A DNA stretch of 64,000 nt, from positions 120,120,501 to 120,184,500 of the forward strand of contig CM044308.1 of NCBI GenBank assembly GCA_024291935.2, given 5' to 3'. The notes under the pieces were generated by a model. It did not search any database and was not told where the DNA came from. It saw only the letters and a list, made by a program, of their open reading frames with translations. A program made the translations under genes and the position numbers. The DNA is from Okapia johnstoni (taxonomy: Eukaryota; Chordata; Mammalia; Artiodactyla; Giraffidae). Shown here in pieces: positions 31,280-64,000 of this stretch (its first letter is position 1; every line of letters begins with the position of its first letter).

Positions 31280-34200
31280 TTCTTCACATATATAGTTTAT
31301 TAAATATGAGAACCTGAACACATCTAGCATATAAATGAGAAAAATTACTGAAACCATTTGTGTATCTGATAGTTATTTCTTCCTATCTTAGGGTAATAAT
31401 GATAATAATAAAAAAAATCACTTCTATTTTACGTTCATTCAAATTTGCATTTAATTTCTATTTACATTCATTCAATCTGAAATCAAATACTTTAATACAG
31501 TAAACACAAGATGAAAAGCAGAAAAGGTGTTACCCTCAAAGCACTCCTAATAAGGCAGCTGAAGAATTTATTTACTCTGGTAGATGCAAAGCCAACTTGG
31601 GGTAGGGAAAAAAAGAGTTTTAAAAGAGCAAACACAGATGAACCCATCTTTCAAATGTTACTTCAGATAATCCACTGAGATAATACTTGTGCTGTAGTGG
31701 TAAATTAAGAATCACACACGAAGAATTTTTTATCAGTCAGCCACAGACCACAGGTCATGGTGGGACAAATACTTTATGATTATTTTGTCCAGCTTGCTAG
31801 CATCTACTCCTATGGAAAAAAGGTAGATGTTTGGACACTGATGTTTATATTTGAGGAATTAACCATTTTCAGAGCCTCAAAATCCATTCTTCATAAATTC
31901 AACATTTCTCATGAGAATAATCTTAGATCTAGCCCTTCTAAGCTAGGGACTACATGACTGAATAAGCAAAATAGTTAGGTCCTATTTTAAATATAAAATC
32001 CAAGGCTTGGATGCAGTTTATTTATAATCATGTATTTCTTAAAGAATGTTGAATTTATGGAGTACCATACATGCATTCTCCCCCCCACCCCCATTACCTT
32101 CTATCTCAAAAAATAGTATGGAAAAATTCTTGAAGGATTCAAATTAGTTAAGACCATAAAGGAGAAAAAGAAATAACATAATTTTCCTAAAAATCTGGTT
32201 CAAGTTCAATAATTAATACTTTATATTGTTAATCACAGCTGGTTTATAAATCCCAGTTTATTCTATAATGCTACAAACCTTATAAAATCAAAATTAGTAA
32301 ACTTCAGTTCTCAGTGATTATATTTTAATTAAAAAACAGCATGTATAAAATAAAAAAATATCCTGTAAATAGCTGATTTTAAAGAAAATAAGTGATGAAA
32401 GAAAAACACTTAAATCTCTTTTTATACACTTACCTGGAATAATAAAGAATCCTTTCAGAAACTCAAGACTAGTATTATTGACATATATTTTAAACTATGC
32501 TTGGGTTTTTTACAAATAAATATAAGGTAAGCCATATTGCATAGGTGTGTGCTTTCTGTCTGTGACACTAAAGTGGCACTTGACAAGTTTTCACAGTCAT
32601 AGTAGGGATATCCATTTATGAAACAATTTCTCAATAAACTTGCCACAGTATAGAAAATTAATTTCACTTAATGTTTAAAGTTTGAAAAACTGTTATTTGG
32701 ATAGTAGGTATGAAATTAATGCTTTTTATGCAGGAAGTTACAGTGTTTGCCACTACTGCTGGCAGTACTAATTATGAAAATGGTTTGACTGTGGGGTGGT
32801 TATAGCCAGGCAATCACAATGCAAATGTTACTAGCAAACAGGACTGAGGAGGAATATTTTGGTGTAAAACTTTAACTGGAATTTGGTCAGGCAGTCAACA
32901 CAATATTAATAGTTAGTAAACATATTTGAAACAAGTATCAGAGTAGGACAAGTCATTTACAGTCTGAAATGAAGCCTGTATCTATCACCATAGCCTTTTG
33001 GGTTCTGTTTTTTTTTTTTAGACATAATAAAGACCTGCACTTTTAAGTACAATTTCTGCCCTTATCATTATTGTAGCTTCTAATTTACTAGCTACAGTTA
33101 CAAAGTTCAGTAGACGGCTGCAATAGGGTAGAGGGGGTCTAGAGGGAGGGATTTAACAAAAAAAAAAAAAAAGCTTTCTGTCCAAAGATGAGCTGTTATC
33201 AACTGTTTATTGCCACAATTGAAAAGGTGTATTTCCAATCATTTTTCATGGTTCTATTTTTGCTTAATGTCATAGGATTTCATCTTATCACTTGAATTGC
33301 CGTTTAAGCAAAGCTTGTCTCTTTTCTGGATGAATTCAACATGCATAAATAATTTTATGGCTTGGATCCTATGGCTCAAAAAGGTCTGGAGAACATAGCA
33401 AGCAGCATCTATTTAAAAAAATCGTAGGGTTGCAAAATATTACAAATTGACTTTGCACATTCAGACTGAAGACATTATAAAAGACAAAAAGAGGTGATAA
33501 GACTCAACTGCAACTGCATGATCATCTATTATACCAGTATGCACTGAAATATATTTTTATAAAGCTCTGCAGATATTAAACCGTTTCACCATCTACAGTC
33601 ACGGAAATGCTCTCTTTAAGGCAGGAAATATTTAAGAAAGGTAAAGTTACCTTTATTTTTATTCTTTGTAACTGTGAATCATTTATGTAGACTTTGTTAC
33701 AACTGCAAAAACATAGTGTCTTGTTAACATGTTTCCTAAATTAAGCCACTAAGTTTTATTCACTGTGGAAGACATTCTTTAAAAGGCCATCAAATATTTT
33801 TACAATCAAAAAATGTAGCCCCTATAAAGGAGAAAAAAAATATCTTTTTTCCTTTTAAAACCGTTGAGGAAGAAATGTAAGGAAGGTAGACAGCAAAAAC
33901 ATAAAAGAAGTAAAACTTAAAACCTTACCAAATTGCTGTAAAGACATAGACACAAGAGAGTGGACCATGGCAACACCCTCTTCCCCTGGATCTCCCTCCT
34001 CTCTCTCTGCCGCCCCACGATATGCATTTTATCCTGACTCGCTTCTGTCCTTCAGCCACGGGCTGAACACGTTTGACGTCTTGAACTAAATACTGGTATA
34101 AGGTGGCGATATTTTTCCAGTGCAATGCAGGCCCAGGATAAGGATGAAATGTAGGACATACAACTTATGCCCATTCCAAGGCTTCCAGTTAAGCTTAGCA

Positions 34201-35011
34201 CATAACAGTACTGCAAATAGAAATGATTAAGTAGATTCTTTTTTTTTTTTTCCCCCCTAGTATTACAGACAGGTATTGCAGCTGGGTTACTGAAAATAAA
34301 CCCCAAGTCCACCCCAATCCCTCAAACGAGCCACAGCTGTGGTTAACAATGATTCATTTGCATTTTTATTTCACCAAGAGAAGAAACAGAAGTTGTCCGG
34401 CTTTCTTCACACCAACCAATAATTTCGCATTTTTAAAGTCTGGGATGTTTTCCACAATGAGCTGAATCAAAAATCTATTTGAAAAATATATATTTATATA
34501 AAAAAAAGATTCAGGTTGTTTGCACGTAAAACATCAATTGATAAGTTTTTTCATCTTTGATTCCATGTTGCTGGAAAGTTTAACCAAGCTTGCATGCTAA
34601 TTTGTCCTTAGTTGCAAGTATTATAGGCAAATTCATACTTTGCCTAATGGAAGGATAACCCTTCTTCAACACGATCAGAACTCAAACAGTGATTCAGAAG
34701 CAACATCCTACCCTTAATACTGTCAGTTTTGGGCCATCAACATGAAAATCCTTGATAGGTTGAGACGATGTCGCTAGGAATCAATTAACTGATGTGCCTA
34801 AGAGTTCCGCAATACTATTTTCACTTAAGTTTTTTTGCACCATTGATTGATTTTTTAAAATCCTTGTTTAATTTTCCTCTGTCCAAAGTGTTCTGTCATG
34901 ACACTGACTCTTTGAGACTGTCATTTTGAGTCTTCTCGTTTCACCCTGCAGGATGCTCACACATCCCCTCCCCATCTTTTTTGCCTTCAATTCATTAAAA
35001 GCATTGTTCTG
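31280..35011 (-). other. RPS6KB1: RPS6KB1 3' UTR (about 3.7 kb)
   Basis: This is long AT-rich sequence downstream of the stop with no ruminant SINE or LINE that I can recognise. Minus-strand AATAAA hexamers occur at several places, among them 34365-34370, 33206-33211, 32017-32022 and 31296-31301, so alternative polyadenylation is possible. I take the hexamer at 31296 as the most distal plausible one because it leaves a gap to RNFT1 like the short gap in human. Confidence 0.5.
31296..31301 (-). terminator. Candidate distal RPS6KB1 polyadenylation signal
   Basis: TTTATT on the + strand reads AATAAA on the - strand, which would place cleavage near 31275. Alternatives are the hexamers at 32017, 33206 and 34365 upstream and at 30793 and 30757 downstream. 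Confidence 0.35.
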
Positions 35012-61559
<26,548 letters not shown>

Positions 61560-62149
61560 CTGAAAAATATGTTAAAGTTTTAAAAATAAATAATCCCATA
61601 AACAAGAAATTTAAAAATTTAATGCTTCACCCCATTACTGAAGGAGAATGAATGAAAGAAATCAGCTTACAAATTCTCTACACTTTATTAACAGGTAAAT
61701 GTGGTGATGAACAAAGCAAAGCACACAAACAATATTAAGGGGATTTCACTTTTAATTTTATGTGACAACTAAGCTACAGATGCTACTCATCAATGATCTA
61801 CAAACAAAACCAGGTGATTTCTCCTTCAAAAATTACATGTATTCAAAATACGTATTCTGTATTTTATGAAACTAAAGGGACCGCATTCTGAGCTAATCAA
61901 ATGACTTATAAAAAGTTATTCTGACATGCTTTTGATAATAAGACTAACATAATGTAACTGCAACCTAACTAAGCATAAGGAAACTACAACCATTCCAAGA
62001 TATTGCCATGAATGATATGGCTGATCAAAGCAAAACAGTTAAGCAACACTCTCAAATTGTGTGGAGTCATACTGGCCAAACATTTATTCTGACCATAGTA
62101 TAAACGAGTGCAAAACTTAATCTAACCCTCTGTGCGCGAGCAAAATGAA

Positions 62150-63745
62150 CAATTCAAAAATGAAATTAAGGTAAGTCCATTCACAGTGGCATCAATAGAA
62201 TAAAATACTTAGAAATAAATTTAACAAAAGAAGTGTAAGGTTTCTATATTTGATAACTCCAAAAACATTGCTGAAAGAAATTTTAAAAGACCTAAATAAA
62301 TCAAAAGACATTCCATGTTCATAGATCAGATGACTTAATATTGTTAAGATGGCAATACTAAACAAATTGGTTTACAGATTCAACTCAATCTTTTAAAAAC
62401 TCCTGGTCCCTTTCTTGCAGAAAGAGCCAAGCTTACCCTAAAATTCACTCAGAAACACCAAGGGTGGGGGGTGGGGGAGGTGCAAAACAGTCTTGAAAAA
62501 GGAGAACAAAGTTGGGGGACTTACATGTCCTGATTTCAAAATGTACTATCAAGCAACAGCAGCAATTAATGCAGTGTTGTACTGGCATGAGGACAGAAAT
62601 ATAAATCAATGAAATAGAATTGAGAGCCCAGAATAAACCCTTCCATTTATGGTCAACTGATTTTTGACAAAGATGTTGAGAAAATTCAGTGGGAAAGAGA
62701 CTTGTTTCAATAAATGACAGTTCGGGACAATTGCATATCCACATGCGAAGATTTACTTTGGATCCTTACCTTCACACCATGCGTAAAAATGGGTCACAGA
62801 CCTAAATGTAAGGACTAAAACTATAAACCATAAAATTCTTAGAAGAACTAGGTGAGAGTAAATCTTCACAATCCATAAAATAAGAACACATAAAGAACTT
62901 CTATAACTCAATAATAAAAAAAATAAGTAACCCACTTAAAAAAAAGTAGGTTAGGACCCGAACAGGCATTTCCACAAAGAAGGTAAGTGGCCAACAGTCA
63001 CATGGAAGTATGTTCAACATCATTAGCCCTTAGGGAAGTGCAAGCCAAAACTCTAATGAGATATCACTTCATATCAACTAGGATAGCTACAATTAAAAAA
63101 AACAACAAAAAAACCCCAAGTTTGGCAAGGATGCAGAGAAATTTTAACCCTCATACACTGCTGGCAGCAATGTAAAATGGTATAACCACTGCGGAAAAGT
63201 TAGGCAGTTTCTTCAAAAATTAAACATAGACTTACCATATGATCCAGCAAATCTATTCCTTGGTATCTACCCAAGAGAAATGAAAATAACATGTTCCACA
63301 AAGACTCAGGCATAAATGTTCACAGCAGCATTATTTACAAAAGCCCCAAAAGGGAAACAACTCAAGTGAACATCAACTCGTGAAATGATAAATGCTGTCG
63401 ACTCCAACAATGGAACACCGTCCGGCTATAAACAGGAATGGAACACTGATACACACCACAACAAAGACGACCCTTAAATCATCACCTTACGTGAAAGAAG
63501 CCAGACACGAAAGGCCACATGTTATATAAGTCCACTCACATGGATGCTCCAGAAAAGGCAAATTTACAGGTATGGAAAGTAGACTAGTGGCTGCTGAGGG
63601 CTGGGGATGGCAGTGAGGAGAGACTGTGAATGGGCCCAGAGTTTCTGTTGAGGGTGACAGAAATGTGCTAAAACTAAATAATGGTGATGGCTGTATAACT
63701 CTATAAATATACTAAAAGTCACTGAACTCTAAAATATAACCTGGC
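62150..63745 (+). mobile_element. L1 ORF2 end and 3' UTR in RPS6KB1 intron 1
   Basis: Old L1 text includes 'tactggcatgaggacagaaa', 'tcatacactgctggcagcaa' and 'ggcagtgaggagagactgtg'. It is antisense to RPS6KB1 and homologous to the L1 3' end at 240-1932. Confidence 0.82.
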
Positions 63746-64000
63746 AGCAGAAACTGTTATTAGTATTATAAAATATAGCTTTAAAACGAGTATTCTTAAA
63801 TAGAGTCTGATTATGAACTCTCAATTTCTATCATAGGCACTAAAAAATTAGAAGTTTTAAAGTTTTTATTAAGAATTTTAGAATAATTCAATAGATACTT
63901 AGGTGAACTCATCTTTCTTCAAAGATACCAGTACAGTCATGATACACAAAGAAAATGGACAGTATTCTTACATAATGGGTGGTCAAATGCCCTCTCAAAA

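Overview
The window is mammalian nuclear DNA from a ruminant. Coding sequence is split into short exons with GT/AG introns. The interspersed repeats are the ruminant set: BovB (RTE-type) LINEs, Bov-tA and Bov-A2 SINEs, CHR tRNA-Glu-derived SINEs and bovine-type L1 3' ends, on a background of old mammalian L2, L1, LTR and DNA-transposon fossils. A cattle-like bovid is likely, but the species cannot be fixed from the sequence alone.

Two protein-coding genes are recognisable and they converge. RNFT1, an ER-membrane RING E3 ligase, is on the + strand. Its CpG-island promoter lies at about 18.57-19.32 kb, its non-coding first exon ends at 19220, and eight coding exons run from 20507 to 28838. RPS6KB1, the p70 ribosomal protein S6 kinase, is on the - strand. 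Exons 15 back to 2 lie between 35012 and 61559, and exon 1 with the promoter is beyond the right edge. The 14 exons join in one frame into 478 residues, which correspond to residues 48-525 of the 525-residue human protein. The probable 3' ends of the two genes are about 1.8 kb apart (about 29.48 and 31.28 kb). From memory, this matches the human 17q23 neighbourhood.

Layout: 1-18.5 kb is gene-free and repeat-rich. It holds L1 with nested BovB and SINEs, a long minus-strand BovB carrying an inverted copy of part of itself, and a decayed minus-strand endogenous retrovirus. 18.5-29.5 kb is RNFT1. 29.5-31.3 kb is the short intergenic gap. 31.3-35.0 kb is the RPS6KB1 3' UTR. 35.0-64.0 kb is the RPS6KB1 gene body, with repeats in its introns and an antisense L1 in intron 1.

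I found no CRISPR array, RNA gene, operon or new multi-gene system. The observations most worth following are the apparent loss of the human-type RNFT1 start codon together with two overlapping uORFs, the inverted segment inside the BovB element, and several nested insertions whose target-site duplications can be read directly. Repeat family names come from recognising sequence, not from a database search, so boundaries are approximate unless a duplication is quoted.
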